Origin: Alphaproteobacteria bacterium | GTDB taxonomy: Bacteria; Pseudomonadota; Alphaproteobacteria; Rhizobiales; Devosiaceae | Reading direction: 5' to 3' | NCBI GenBank assembly: GCA_018828145.1 | Contig: JAHJWO010000024.1 | Location: 124,001-188,000 of the forward strand | DNA: 64,000 nucleotides | Shown here: positions 43,162-51,004 of the stretch, piece after piece | Numbering within the stretch: the first letter of the stretch is position 1 | Layout: every line of letters begins with the position of its first letter | Notes under the pieces: generated by a model | Told to the model about the DNA's origin: nothing | The model's database searches: none | The model's input: the letters and a program-made list of their open reading frames with translations, nothing else | Translations under genes and position numbers: made by a program

Positions 43162-44060
43162 ACCAGCCCAAGCGGATCAAGCGCGCCATTTCCGGCTGGG
43201 TGGTGCTCAACAAGCCCTATGACATGACCTCGACCCAGGCGGTGGGCAAGGTGCGCTGGCTGTTTGGCGCGGCCAAGGCTGGCCATGCCGGCACGCTCGA
43301 CCCGCTGGCCACCGGCATCCTGCCCATTGCACTGGGCGAGGCGACCAAGGCCGTGCCACAGGTGCAGGACGGCACCAAGATCTATCGCTTCGCGATCAAA
43401 TGGGGCAGCGCCACCACGACGGACGATGCCGAGGGTGCGGTGGTTGCGACCTCCGAAATCCGGCCGGAGCGGGCGGCGCTGGAAGCCGTGCTGCCGCAGT
43501 TCATCGGAACGATCATGCAGCGGCCGCCGATCTTTTCGGCGCTCAAGATCGATGGCGAGCGCGCCTATGACCTGGCCCGCGCTGGCGAGGCAGTGGAATT
43601 GCAGCCACGGCAAATCGACGTGGATGACATCATGCTGGTGGAGCATGGCACCGAGCAGTCGGTGCTCGAGGTGACCTGCGGCAAGGGCACCTATGTGCGC
43701 TCGCTGGCGCGCGACATTGCCGAGGCCCTCGGCACGCGCGGGCATGTCAGCATGCTGCATCGCGCCGCGGTGGGGCCGTTCCACGACGCGGATGCGGTGA
43801 CGATCGAGCAGCTCGAAGCACTGGCACAGGATGAGCGCGACGCGCTGCTTAAACCGGTCTGGGCCGGCTTTGCCGACCTGCCAGAAATCCGGCTCGATGC
43901 GAGCCAGGCAACCGCCGTGCGGCATGGCAATGCGGTGCTGCTGACCGGGGCCGGTGCGCCGATATCGCTCGACGAGTGCTGGGTCAGCTTCAAGGGCGAG
44001 GTGCTAGCGACAGGCTGGGTCGAGTTCGGCCAGTTCAGGTGCCGGCGGGTGTTCAACTAA
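43158..44060 (+). CDS. truB: tRNA pseudouridine(55) synthase TruB
   Basis: 300 residues from a GTG start. Catalytic Asp in GHAGTLDPLATGILPIALGE; further TruB motifs are KIYRFAIKWGSATTTDDAEG, QRPPIFSALKIDGERAYDLA and CGKGTYVRSLARDIAEALG. It modifies U55 in the T-loop of elongator tRNAs. The GTG overlaps the rbfA stop. A strong terminator follows at 44078-44101, so rpsO and pnp, the usual next genes, are not part of this operon. Confidence 0.97.
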   Translation: MNQPKRIKRAISGWVVLNKPYDMTSTQAVGKVRWLFGAAKAGHAGTLDPLATGILPIALGEATKAVPQVQDGTKIYRFAIKWGSATTTDDAEGAVVATSEIRPERAALEAVLPQFIGTIMQRPPIFSALKIDGERAYDLARAGEAVELQPRQIDVDDIMLVEHGTEQSVLEVTCGKGTYVRSLARDIAEALGTRGHVSMLHRAAVGPFHDADAVTIEQLEALAQDERDALLKPVWAGFADLPEIRLDASQATAVRHGNAVLLTGAGAPISLDECWVSFKGEVLATGWVEFGQFRCRRVFN

Positions 44061-44077
44061 ACGTCGAGATCAAAAGA

Positions 44078-44101
44078 AAGGCGGGGATTGCTCCCCGCCT
44101 T
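44078..44101 (+). terminator. Rho-independent terminator after truB
   Basis: Stem AAGGCGGGG / CCCCGCCTT with a 6-base loop, 17 bp after the truB stop. The following T-run is short (TT GCGCTT), so strength is uncertain. The stem is symmetrical and may also end transcripts of the convergent microprotein gene. Confidence 0.75.
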
Positions 44102-44109
44102 GCGCTTCC

Positions 44110-44187
44110 TCAGTTGAGGAAGAAGATGATGATAATGATCAGCCAGATCGGCACGCCGAGAAGCCAAAGACCGAGACCACGTAGCAT
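44110..44187 (-). CDS. 25-residue membrane microprotein
   Basis: Reads MLRGLGLWLLGVPIWLIIII followed by IFFLN and stop. It is almost wholly one transmembrane helix with a basic start. A good ribosome-binding site (AAAGGA) lies seven bases before the ATG at 44187. It is the last gene on this strand behind the larger membrane protein 44210-45103. The composition resembles the many unannotated single-helix microproteins of alphaproteobacteria. Function unknown. Confidence 0.6.
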   Translation of the reverse strand: MLRGLGLWLLGVPIWLIIIIIFFLN

Positions 44188-44209
44188 GGTGAATTCCTTT
44201 CGTTAGCTC

Positions 44210-45103
44210 TTAGAAGCGGCGGAAGACGCCGGCGAAGACGGTGTTTTCGTCGCGATGGTTGCCGCCCTTCTGGGCTGCCCAGAAGGCACCGATGGCCGAG
44301 ACCAGCAGCGAGGCAGCCAGCAGGAAGGCACCGATGATGGCCGTGTTGCGGGCAATGCGGGCCGCTTCGAGTGCGTCTTGGCGAGCCTGCTCGACACTGG
44401 TGATCGCCGCATCGACGCGGGCCTGGGCTTCGTCGGGGGCAATGCCGGTATTGGCGGCAACGACGTTGGCCAGATAGGTGCGATCGGCATCGGCGACGGT
44501 ACCATCACCCAGAGCGGCCTGGGCGAAGATGCGGCCGGCTTCACCACGCGCTGCTTCGGCATCGACCGGCTGGGTCGAGCGGAACATGGTGTCGATGAAG
44601 TAGGCATTTGGATCGACAGCATCTGCCGTGCCTTCGGCAACATTGGAAGCGGCGGTGGTTGCCGTTGCGGCGGCCGAGCCAACAGCATTGGCAGCTGCAC
44701 CGATACCGCCAACGGCGATCACGGTACCGAGGATTGCGGCACCGGCCCAGACCAGAAGGCCGTGGGCGCCGTCGCGCAGGTCGCTCTCGTCTTCATTGGC
44801 GTCGAAATAGCGGCGACGCAGGCGACCGGTGAGATAGCCACCAGCCATGAAGCTGGAGATCTGGACCCAGAGGAACCAGGTTGCGGCAGCAATGCCGACA
44901 AAGATCGGGTTGGGACCGTCGCCATAACCGAAGTCGAGGAAGTTGAGGCCGACTGCAGAGCCAAAGCTGATCAGCACGAGGCTGATGGCGGAGGCGAGCA
45001 CGATGCCGGCGATGATGGCGGGCCAATCGACATAGGAAGAGTTGTCGCGATCGGTCGTGGTGGATTCAACGATGGCTACGCCCGCGGGCGCGTCAATGGT
45101 CAT
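44210..45103 (-). CDS. Multi-pass membrane protein of unknown function
   Basis: 297 residues from the ATG at 45103, preceded by AGGAG. An N-terminal cytoplasmic stretch (SSYVDWPAIIAGIVLASAIS) leads into three membrane helices, including AATWFLWVQISSFMAGGYLT followed by GRLRRRY. A long Ala/Asp-rich extramembrane region of about 120 residues follows, and one last helix (NTAIIGAFLLAASLLVSAIG) comes before the C-terminus. The LTGRLRRRYFDA motif is seen in hypothetical proteins of Hyphomicrobiales. It is flanked by two single-helix microprotein genes on the same strand, suggesting a small stress-related membrane set. Confidence 0.85.
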   Translation of the reverse strand: MTIDAPAGVAIVESTTTDRDNSSYVDWPAIIAGIVLASAISLVLISFGSAVGLNFLDFGYGDGPNPIFVGIAAATWFLWVQISSFMAGGYLTGRLRRRYFDANEDESDLRDGAHGLLVWAGAAILGTVIAVGGIGAAANAVGSAAATATTAASNVAEGTADAVDPNAYFIDTMFRSTQPVDAEAARGEAGRIFAQAALGDGTVADADRTYLANVVAANTGIAPDEAQARVDAAITSVEQARQDALEAARIARNTAIIGAFLLAASLLVSAIGAFWAAQKGGNHRDENTVFAGVFRRF

Positions 45104-45152
45104 GGTGGAGGGCTCCTGACGGTTGTTGGGATTGCTGTTGCCGCTGGAGCGG

Positions 45153-45227
45153 TCAGGCAAGGCCGATGAACGACAGGATGGCCATGACGATGACGATGAG
45201 GCCGACGATGTAGATGATGGAGTTCAT
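45153..45227 (-). CDS. 24-residue membrane microprotein
   Basis: Reads MNSIIYIVGLIVIVMAILSF followed by IGLA and stop. One predicted transmembrane helix. An AAGG-containing ribosome-binding site lies before the ATG at 45227. Short proteins with the MNSIIYIVGL pattern recur in Hyphomicrobiales. It is upstream of the 297-residue membrane protein on the same strand, with a 49-bp gap, and may be its operon partner. Function unknown. Confidence 0.68.
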   Translation of the reverse strand: MNSIIYIVGLIVIVMAILSFIGLA

Positions 45228-45365
45228 GGGATGTGCCTTCTTCTTGATTGACGCAGGTGGTCCATCAACCGAAGGCGCGCGGATTCGTTCCGAAGTTGCG
45301 CAAAATATGTGCAGATTGAGGCAGGCCGCCGTAACAAGATCGCGAGGAGAATCGCCCAGCGATTC

Positions 45366-45395
45366 AACAAAAAAGGCGGGGATCGCGCCCCGCCT
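45366..45395 (-). terminator. Rho-independent terminator of the pyrimidine operon
   Basis: On the minus strand, AGGCGGGG-N6-CCCCGCCT is followed by a run of seven T. It lies 22 bp after the stop codon of the last gene (45418) and closes the nine-gene operon. Confidence 0.88.
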
Positions 45396-45417
45396 CTCGC
45401 TTGCAATGCCGATTGGC

Positions 45418-46392
45418 CTAGAGGCCGTCGGTGACCACGGTGGTATAGGCGCCTTCCGGCTGAGCCTTGATGATCGACTGGTCGATCAGCGCCTTGACGG
45501 TGCGCTCGTAGGTGGCCATGTCGAGCTTGGGATCGGTCGGGTCGACCAGCTTGGCCACTTCGCCGGTCATGTAGAGCTGATGCTCAAGCGTAGCAGCCCC
45601 GGTATCGTCCATGTCGACGACGATCTGTGCGGCTTCCTCGGGGTTTTCGGCAGCATAGGCCCAGCCCTTCATCGAGGCGCGGACGAAGCGGGTATAGGCG
45701 TCGACCTTGGCCGGATCTGCCAGCGTGTCTTCCATGACGTAGAGACCGTCTTCGAGCAGGTCATTGCCCATTTCGGTATAGTTGAAGATGGTCAGGTTTT
45801 CCGGGCCGTAGCCGGCATCGAGCGCCTGGCCATATTCGTTGTAGGTCATGACCGAGATGCAGTCGGCCTGGCCCTGGATCATCGGCTGGATGTCAAAGCT
45901 CTGCTGCAGCACGGTGACGCCGCCTTCCGAGCCGTCGGTCGCAATGCCTTCCTTGTTCATCCAGGCAAAGAACGGATATTCATTGCCGAAGAACCAGACG
46001 CCCAGCGTGTGGCCAGGGAAATCGGCAACCGTCTTGATCTCGGTTTCGGTCGGGCAGATCATCATCAGGCCGCTTCGCTTGAAGGGCTGGGCGATATTGA
46101 CCAGTGGCACGCCGCTTTCGCGCGCGGCCATGCCGGCAGCCATCCAGGTCACGATGATATCGGCACCGCCGCCGGCAATCACCTGTTCGGGGGCGATGTT
46201 GGGGCCGCCCGGCAGGATGGTGATGTCGAGGTTTTCCTCGTCATAGAAGCCCTTGGACTCGGCAACGAGGTAGCCGGCGAACTGCGCCTGGGTGACCCAC
46301 TTGAGCTGCAGTGTCAGCGCATCCTGTGCGAATGCAGGAGCGGCCGAAAGCGCCAGGGCGCTTACGAGCAGACCTCCGATAAACTTGTTCAT
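45418..46392 (-). CDS. NMT1/THI5-type ABC substrate-binding protein (probable pyrimidine-pathway importer)
   Basis: 324 residues from the ATG at 46392 (AAAAGGGA upstream). Leader MNKFIGGLLVSALALSAAPA with cleavage near AFA-QD. Mature start LTLQLKWVTQAQFAGYLVAE is typical of the NMT1/THI5 family, which binds thiamine precursors, pyrimidines, riboflavin and related N-heterocycles. Context with dihydropyrimidinase argues for uracil, thymine, dihydropyrimidine or an N-carbamoyl product as ligand. It is the last gene of the operon, followed by a strong terminator. HMP (thiamine precursor) is the main alternative. Confidence 0.9.
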   Translation of the reverse strand: MNKFIGGLLVSALALSAAPAFAQDALTLQLKWVTQAQFAGYLVAESKGFYDEENLDITILPGGPNIAPEQVIAGGGADIIVTWMAAGMAARESGVPLVNIAQPFKRSGLMMICPTETEIKTVADFPGHTLGVWFFGNEYPFFAWMNKEGIATDGSEGGVTVLQQSFDIQPMIQGQADCISVMTYNEYGQALDAGYGPENLTIFNYTEMGNDLLEDGLYVMEDTLADPAKVDAYTRFVRASMKGWAYAAENPEEAAQIVVDMDDTGAATLEHQLYMTGEVAKLVDPTDPKLDMATYERTVKALIDQSIIKAQPEGAYTTVVTDGL

Positions 46393-46411
46393 TGTCGTTC
46401 CCTTTTCCCTG

Positions 46412-47512
46412 TTACGTCCGTCCACCACGGACAGACGGATGCCAGAAGGTGACGCCCCTCTCGATGAGGGCGATCACCCCGTAGAAGGCAGACCCCGCGA
46501 CCGCTGCAACGGCGATCTCTGCCCAGACCAGGTCGATGGCGAGACGCCCCACCCCGGTCGATATCCGGAAGCCCATTCCCACAATGGGCGTCCCGAAGAA
46601 TTCCGCTACGATTGCGCCGATCAAGGCCAGAGTCGAGTTGATCTTGAGGGCGTTGAATATGAAGGGGCCCGCAGCGGGAAGCCGTAACTTCATAAGGGTT
46701 TGCCAGTAACCGGCGGCATAGGTGCGCATCAGGTCGCGCTCGATGGCGGATGATGCGTTGAGGCCGGCCACGGTGTTGACCAGCATTGGAAAGAAGGTCA
46801 TCGCGACAACGACGGCAGCCTTGGACTGCCAGTCGAAGCCGAACCACATGACCATGATCGGGGCGATGCCAATGATGGGCAGCGCCGACATGAAATTGCC
46901 GATGGGCAGCAGGCCTGCCTTGAGGAAGGGCGAACGGTCGACCAGGATGGCGACGACGAGTCCGGCGAGACAGCCCATGGCATAGCCGGGCAGCACCGAC
47001 TTGATGAAGGTCTGGACGAAATCGGCCCAGAGGATCGAGGCCGAATTGGCGAGCTGCGCGCCGATCATGGACGGGGCGGGGAGGAGAACCGGCGGCACAT
47101 TGGCGCCGCGCGTGACCACTTCCCAGATCACCAGCAGGGCTGCCCCGAAGGTAATGGGGATCAGCAGGCCAAGGCCCGCATTGTCGGCGAGACGGGGCGC
47201 CAGCACATTGGACAGACGCTCGACAAACAGCCAGGCAAACAGCCAGGCGGCGATCAGCGCCATCCAGAAGAAGGCCGGTGCGGGCGAGAAGATGCCGACG
47301 CTGGTCAGCAGCGCAACGGCGCCAAGCAGGGCCAGCGCGCCATCGGCCCAGAGGCCGATGGGCAGGAAAAAGCGGAGCAGCGTCAGGAAGCCGAGTCCCA
47401 GGAAAGCTTTGAGCAGGAGGGCCTGCTCGAAGGGCGTGACCAGGCTGAGCGCCAGGGCTGCGGCGGAAAGACCCCCGGCCACAAGGGCGAGGAAGAACTG
47501 CAGCTGGCTCAT
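46412..47512 (-). CDS. ABC transporter permease with N-terminal extension
   Basis: 366 residues. The C-terminal 250 form a standard BPD_transp_1 permease (LLIPITFGAALLVIWEVVTR; EAA-like region DLMRTYAAGYWQTLMKLRLP). The first 105 residues add about four hydrophobic helices not needed for transport (FFLALVAGGLSAAALALSLV, LLKAFLGLGFLTLLRFFLP and more). This makes it about 100 residues longer than its partner permease (288 aa). It overlaps that gene by 4 bp. Confidence 0.92.
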   Translation of the reverse strand: MSQLQFFLALVAGGLSAAALALSLVTPFEQALLLKAFLGLGFLTLLRFFLPIGLWADGALALLGAVALLTSVGIFSPAPAFFWMALIAAWLFAWLFVERLSNVLAPRLADNAGLGLLIPITFGAALLVIWEVVTRGANVPPVLLPAPSMIGAQLANSASILWADFVQTFIKSVLPGYAMGCLAGLVVAILVDRSPFLKAGLLPIGNFMSALPIIGIAPIMVMWFGFDWQSKAAVVVAMTFFPMLVNTVAGLNASSAIERDLMRTYAAGYWQTLMKLRLPAAGPFIFNALKINSTLALIGAIVAEFFGTPIVGMGFRISTGVGRLAIDLVWAEIAVAAVAGSAFYGVIALIERGVTFWHPSVRGGRT

Positions 47513-48375
47513 GGGCGCGCTCCCATGCGGGTATTGACGACCCTTTCGGCGGCGCCGACGATCATGACCAGTACGGCAGCCAGGGCTGCGGCGATGAACA
47601 GGGCCGCCCAGATCTGGATGGTCTGGCCATTATAGGAGCCGGTGAGCAGGCGCACACCGAGGCCACCGCCGGCGGCATTGGACAATTCGCTGACCACCGC
47701 GCCGATCAGCGAGATGGCGATGCCCACCTTCATGGAGGCGAAAAGCATCGGCATGGCCGCAGGCCAGCGCAGTTTCCAGAAGGTTTGCCAAGTCGTCGCA
47801 TCATAGGTGCGCATCAGATCGAGCTGAATGGCCTCGGGCGAGCGCAGCCCTTTGACCATGCCGACCACGACGGGGAAGAAGGACAGATACATCGAGATGA
47901 GCGCGCGCGGCACCGTGCCGGTAATGCCGACGGCCCCCAGCCCGACCACGACCATGGGCGCGATGGCGAGAATCGGAATGGTCTGGCTGGCAATGATCCA
48001 GGGCATCAGCGAGCGATTGGCGGCTTCATTGTGCACGATAACGACGGCCAGGGCGACGCCCAGCGCCGTGCCGAGGACGAAGCCGAGCAGCGTCGAGGAG
48101 AGGGTGATCCAGCCGTGATAGGCGAGCGAGCGCCGCGAGTTGAACTCAAGCGCCACCGTGGCATTCCAGATTTCGCCGATCACCTGATGCGGCGCCGGCA
48201 GGACCGGACGCTCCTGCGCCCAGGTCTGGAGGGCGAAATCGGTGAAGGGCACGTCCGTCAGCTCTGCGCGCGTGTTGAGCGTGGTCTGCCAGGGCGCATT
48301 CATGCCGATGGCAGCGGCGTACCAGATGACGACGATGGCGAAAAGGACGGTGAGGATGGGGAGGACGCGGTTCAA
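47509..48375 (-). CDS. ABC transporter permease (SsuC/ThiX-like)
   Basis: 288 residues, six helices. EAA loop LMRTYDATTWQTFWKLRWPA, closely matching the sequence in the partner permease, so the two arose by duplication. A long periplasmic segment after the first helix contains FALQTWAQERPVLPAPHQVI. It overlaps the ATPase gene and the second permease by 4 bp each. Heterodimeric permeases are usual in NMT1-type importers of riboflavin or pyrimidine. Confidence 0.93.
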   Translation of the reverse strand: MNRVLPILTVLFAIVVIWYAAAIGMNAPWQTTLNTRAELTDVPFTDFALQTWAQERPVLPAPHQVIGEIWNATVALEFNSRRSLAYHGWITLSSTLLGFVLGTALGVALAVVIVHNEAANRSLMPWIIASQTIPILAIAPMVVVGLGAVGITGTVPRALISMYLSFFPVVVGMVKGLRSPEAIQLDLMRTYDATTWQTFWKLRWPAAMPMLFASMKVGIAISLIGAVVSELSNAAGGGLGVRLLTGSYNGQTIQIWAALFIAAALAAVLVMIVGAAERVVNTRMGARP

Positions 48376-49172
48376 ACGTGGTCCTCGTCATAGCTGTGCC
48401 CGGCCCGCAGCCCCTCGCGCACCCGCGCCGCGATGGCGAGGAATTCCGGGGTCTCGCGGATGTCGAGCGGGCGCTCCCTGGGCAGATCGCTCTCGATGAT
48501 GTCCGTCACGCGTCCCGGGCGCGGCGACATGACCACGATCTTGGTCGACAGATAAACCGCCTCGGGGATCGAGTGGGTGACGAAGCAGATGGTTTTCTGC
48601 GTGCGGTCCCAGAGCTTGAGCAGTTCGGAATTGAGGTGGTCGCGGACGATTTCGTCGAGCGCACCAAAGGGCTCGTCCATCAGCAACAGGTCGGCATCGA
48701 AGGCCAGAGCGCGGGCGATGGAGGCGCGCTGCTGCATGCCGCCGGAGAGCTGCCAGGGATATTTCTTCTCAAAGCCCGAGAGATTGACGAGATCCATGGT
48801 GCGCTTGATTCGCTGGGCCTGTTGCGCCTGCGAATAGCCCATGATTTCGAGCGGCAGGGCGATGTTCTTTTCGATGGTGCGCCAGGGATAGAGCGCCGGC
48901 GCCTGGAACACATAGCCATAGGCCCGGCTCTTGCGCGCCTGATCCGGGGTCTGGCCATTGATGGTGAGCGTGCCCGATGTGGGTCGCTCCAGATCGGCAA
49001 TGGTGCGCAGGAAAGTGGTCTTGCCGCAGCCGGACGGCCCGATGAAGGAGACGAATTCGCCCTTGTCGATGGTGAGATTGACGTCGCTGAGCGCGACGAC
49101 ATCGCCATCATTGGTCTTGAAGGTCAGGCCGAGATTTTGGGCGGAGACAACGGCGGAAGTGGTCAAGAACAC
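48372..49172 (-). CDS. ABC transporter ATPase (SsuB/ThiZ-like)
   Basis: 266 residues. Walker A GPSGCGKTT, Q-loop YVFQAPALYPWRT, signature LSGGMQQR, Walker B LLLMDEPFGALD, and a C-terminal nitrate/taurine-type tail. The start is GTG at 49172, 10 bp inside the 3' end of the secreted-protein gene. It energises the two permeases downstream. Confidence 0.94.
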   Translation of the reverse strand: MFLTTSAVVSAQNLGLTFKTNDGDVVALSDVNLTIDKGEFVSFIGPSGCGKTTFLRTIADLERPTSGTLTINGQTPDQARKSRAYGYVFQAPALYPWRTIEKNIALPLEIMGYSQAQQAQRIKRTMDLVNLSGFEKKYPWQLSGGMQQRASIARALAFDADLLLMDEPFGALDEIVRDHLNSELLKLWDRTQKTICFVTHSIPEAVYLSTKIVVMSPRPGRVTDIIESDLPRERPLDIRETPEFLAIAARVREGLRAGHSYDEDHV

Positions 49173-49540
49173 GGCTCCAGTTCGGCCCAGATTTCGCCGT
49201 CGGCGGTGAAGATGCGGACGGCGCCCGCCGCGTCGGGCGGGGGGATGATGTGACTTTCGGCGCCGAGCATATCCTCGCCCTCGTAGTGGCAGATGCCCTG
49301 CGTGAGCTGATTGCCCCGGTCATCGGCATGAACCGCGACGAAGTCGCAGCCCGAACCATAGGAGGAAAGACCCTGTGGTGTCAGGTAGCGGAGCGCATCA
49401 TTGGTGAGCGTATTGGTCTTGAGGTAGGCGCAGCCTTCGGCATTGCCATAATTGCCCTGCAGTGCCAGCTCGGCCCCAGCTGCGCTGGCAGCGCCTGCCA
49501 GCACCATGACCATGGCTGCCCCCCAGCGTCGCGCCACCAT
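49163..49540 (-). CDS. Small secreted Cys-rich protein in the pyrimidine operon
   Basis: 125 residues from the ATG at 49540, overlapping the dihydropyrimidinase stop by one base (TGATG). Leader with hydrophobic core (WGAAMVMVLAGAASAAGA). The mature 100 residues have four cysteines (EGCAYL, GSGCDFV, QGICHYEG, LEPCS) that could form two disulfides, and an aromatic/Gly-rich start (LALQGNYGNAEG). No family recognised. It is tightly coupled on both sides, so it belongs to the operon. A periplasmic role with the importer is an inference. Confidence 0.82.
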   Translation of the reverse strand: MVARRWGAAMVMVLAGAASAAGAELALQGNYGNAEGCAYLKTNTLTNDALRYLTPQGLSSYGSGCDFVAVHADDRGNQLTQGICHYEGEDMLGAESHIIPPPDAAGAVRIFTADGEIWAELEPCS

Positions 49541-50994
49541 CAGACCCCTGTCGCCGGGATGCCGCTGCGCTCGACCTTGCGGGGCGCGACGATGTCTTTC
49601 CACTGGCTCAGCGCCCGGTTGACCGGGTTCTTCGCCTCGCGGCTCACGAACTTGCCATGGCCTGGCTCGGCCTTGACCTCGCTCTCGACGATCGAGACCT
49701 TGCCGCGGCTCAGCACGAAGCGCGGCAGGCCGGTGACCTTAAAGCCCTCGAACACATTGTAGTCGATGACCGATTGCTGGGCGGATGCCGAAATGGTCTT
49801 GCTCCGCTTGGGATCCCAGACCACGAGATCGGCGTCCGCACCGACCAGGACAGCACCCTTTTTGGGATAGAGCCCGAGGATCTTGGCGATATTGGTCGAG
49901 GTGACGGCAACAAACTCGTTCATGGTGAGGCGCCCGGTATTGACGCCGGCGGTCCACAGCACCGGCAGGCGGTCTTCGAGGCCACCCGTGCCATTGGGTA
50001 TCTTGGAGAAATCGCCAATGCCATTGCGCTTCTGCGCGGTGGTGAAGGCGCAATGGTCGGTGGCGACAACCGAGAGAGAGCCCGACTGCAAGCCGGCCCA
50101 GAGGGAATCCTGGTGGCTCTTGTTGCGGAAGGGCGGGGACATGACGCGGCGGGCGGCATGGTCCCAATCGGGGTTGAAATACTCACTCTCGTCCAGCGTC
50201 AAATGCTGCACCAGCGGCTCGCCATAGACGCGCATGCCCTTCTGGCGGGCGCGACGGATGGCTTCATGCGCCTGCTCGGAACTGACATGCACGACATAGA
50301 GCGGCACGCCGGCCATGTCGGCAATCATGATGGCACGGTTGGTAGCTTCGCCCTCGACTTCCGGCGGGCGGGAATAGGCATGCGCCTCGGGGCCATTGTT
50401 GCCCTCGGCGAGGAGCTTGGCCGTCATGGCAGCGACGACGTCGCCATTTTCGGCATGCACCAGGGGCAGGGCACCAAGGTCGGCGCAGCGCTGGAAGGAC
50501 GAGAACAGCTCGTCGTCATTGACCATCAGCGCGCCCTTATAGGCCATGAAATGCTTGAAGCTGGTAATGCCGCGATCGACGACATCGGCCATTTCATTGA
50601 AGACCTGCTCGCCCCACCAGGTGATGGCCATGTGGAAGCTGTAGTCCGCCGAGGCCTTGCCGGTTTTGTTGTCCCACATCTGCAGCGCTTCGAGCAGGGA
50701 CTGGTTGGGGCTGGGCAGGCAGAAATCGACCACCATGGTGGTGCCACCGGACAGGCCCGCGCGGGTGCCGGATTCGAAGTCATCGGCCGAATAGGTGCCC
50801 ATGAAGGGCATTTCGAGATGGGTGTGCGGATCGATGCCGCCCGGCATGATGTAGCAGCCGGTGGCGTCCAGGGTCTCGTCGCCGGAGAGGTTGGGGCCGA
50901 TCTCGACGATGGTATCGCCCTCGATCTTGACGTCGGCCTTGTAGGTGAGGTCGGCGGTGACGACGGTGCCGTTCTTGATGACTTTGCTGGCCAT
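49540..50994 (-). CDS. hydA: Dihydropyrimidinase
   Basis: Zinc amidohydrolase that opens dihydrouracil or dihydrothymine to N-carbamoyl-beta-amino acids. 484 residues. Metal motif PGGIDPHTHLEMPFMG; the carbamylated Lys lies in SFKHFMAYKGAL; further ligands are His in LVHAENGD and VVHVSS, and Asp in VATDHCAF. The YKGAL and C-terminal GRGKFV-like (GHGKFVSRE) segments fit dihydropyrimidinase better than hydantoin racemising types. It sits between the amidohydrolase and the secreted protein. Confidence 0.95.
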   Translation of the reverse strand: MASKVIKNGTVVTADLTYKADVKIEGDTIVEIGPNLSGDETLDATGCYIMPGGIDPHTHLEMPFMGTYSADDFESGTRAGLSGGTTMVVDFCLPSPNQSLLEALQMWDNKTGKASADYSFHMAITWWGEQVFNEMADVVDRGITSFKHFMAYKGALMVNDDELFSSFQRCADLGALPLVHAENGDVVAAMTAKLLAEGNNGPEAHAYSRPPEVEGEATNRAIMIADMAGVPLYVVHVSSEQAHEAIRRARQKGMRVYGEPLVQHLTLDESEYFNPDWDHAARRVMSPPFRNKSHQDSLWAGLQSGSLSVVATDHCAFTTAQKRNGIGDFSKIPNGTGGLEDRLPVLWTAGVNTGRLTMNEFVAVTSTNIAKILGLYPKKGAVLVGADADLVVWDPKRSKTISASAQQSVIDYNVFEGFKVTGLPRFVLSRGKVSIVESEVKAEPGHGKFVSREAKNPVNRALSQWKDIVAPRKVERSGIPATGV

Positions 50995-51004
50995 GGCTGA
51001 TCCT

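Noticed and set aside
45418-46392. Thiamine-precursor (HMP) binding protein ThiY
   Set aside because: The family allows it, but the gene is embedded in a pyrimidine-degradation operon and no thi genes or TPP riboswitch is seen.
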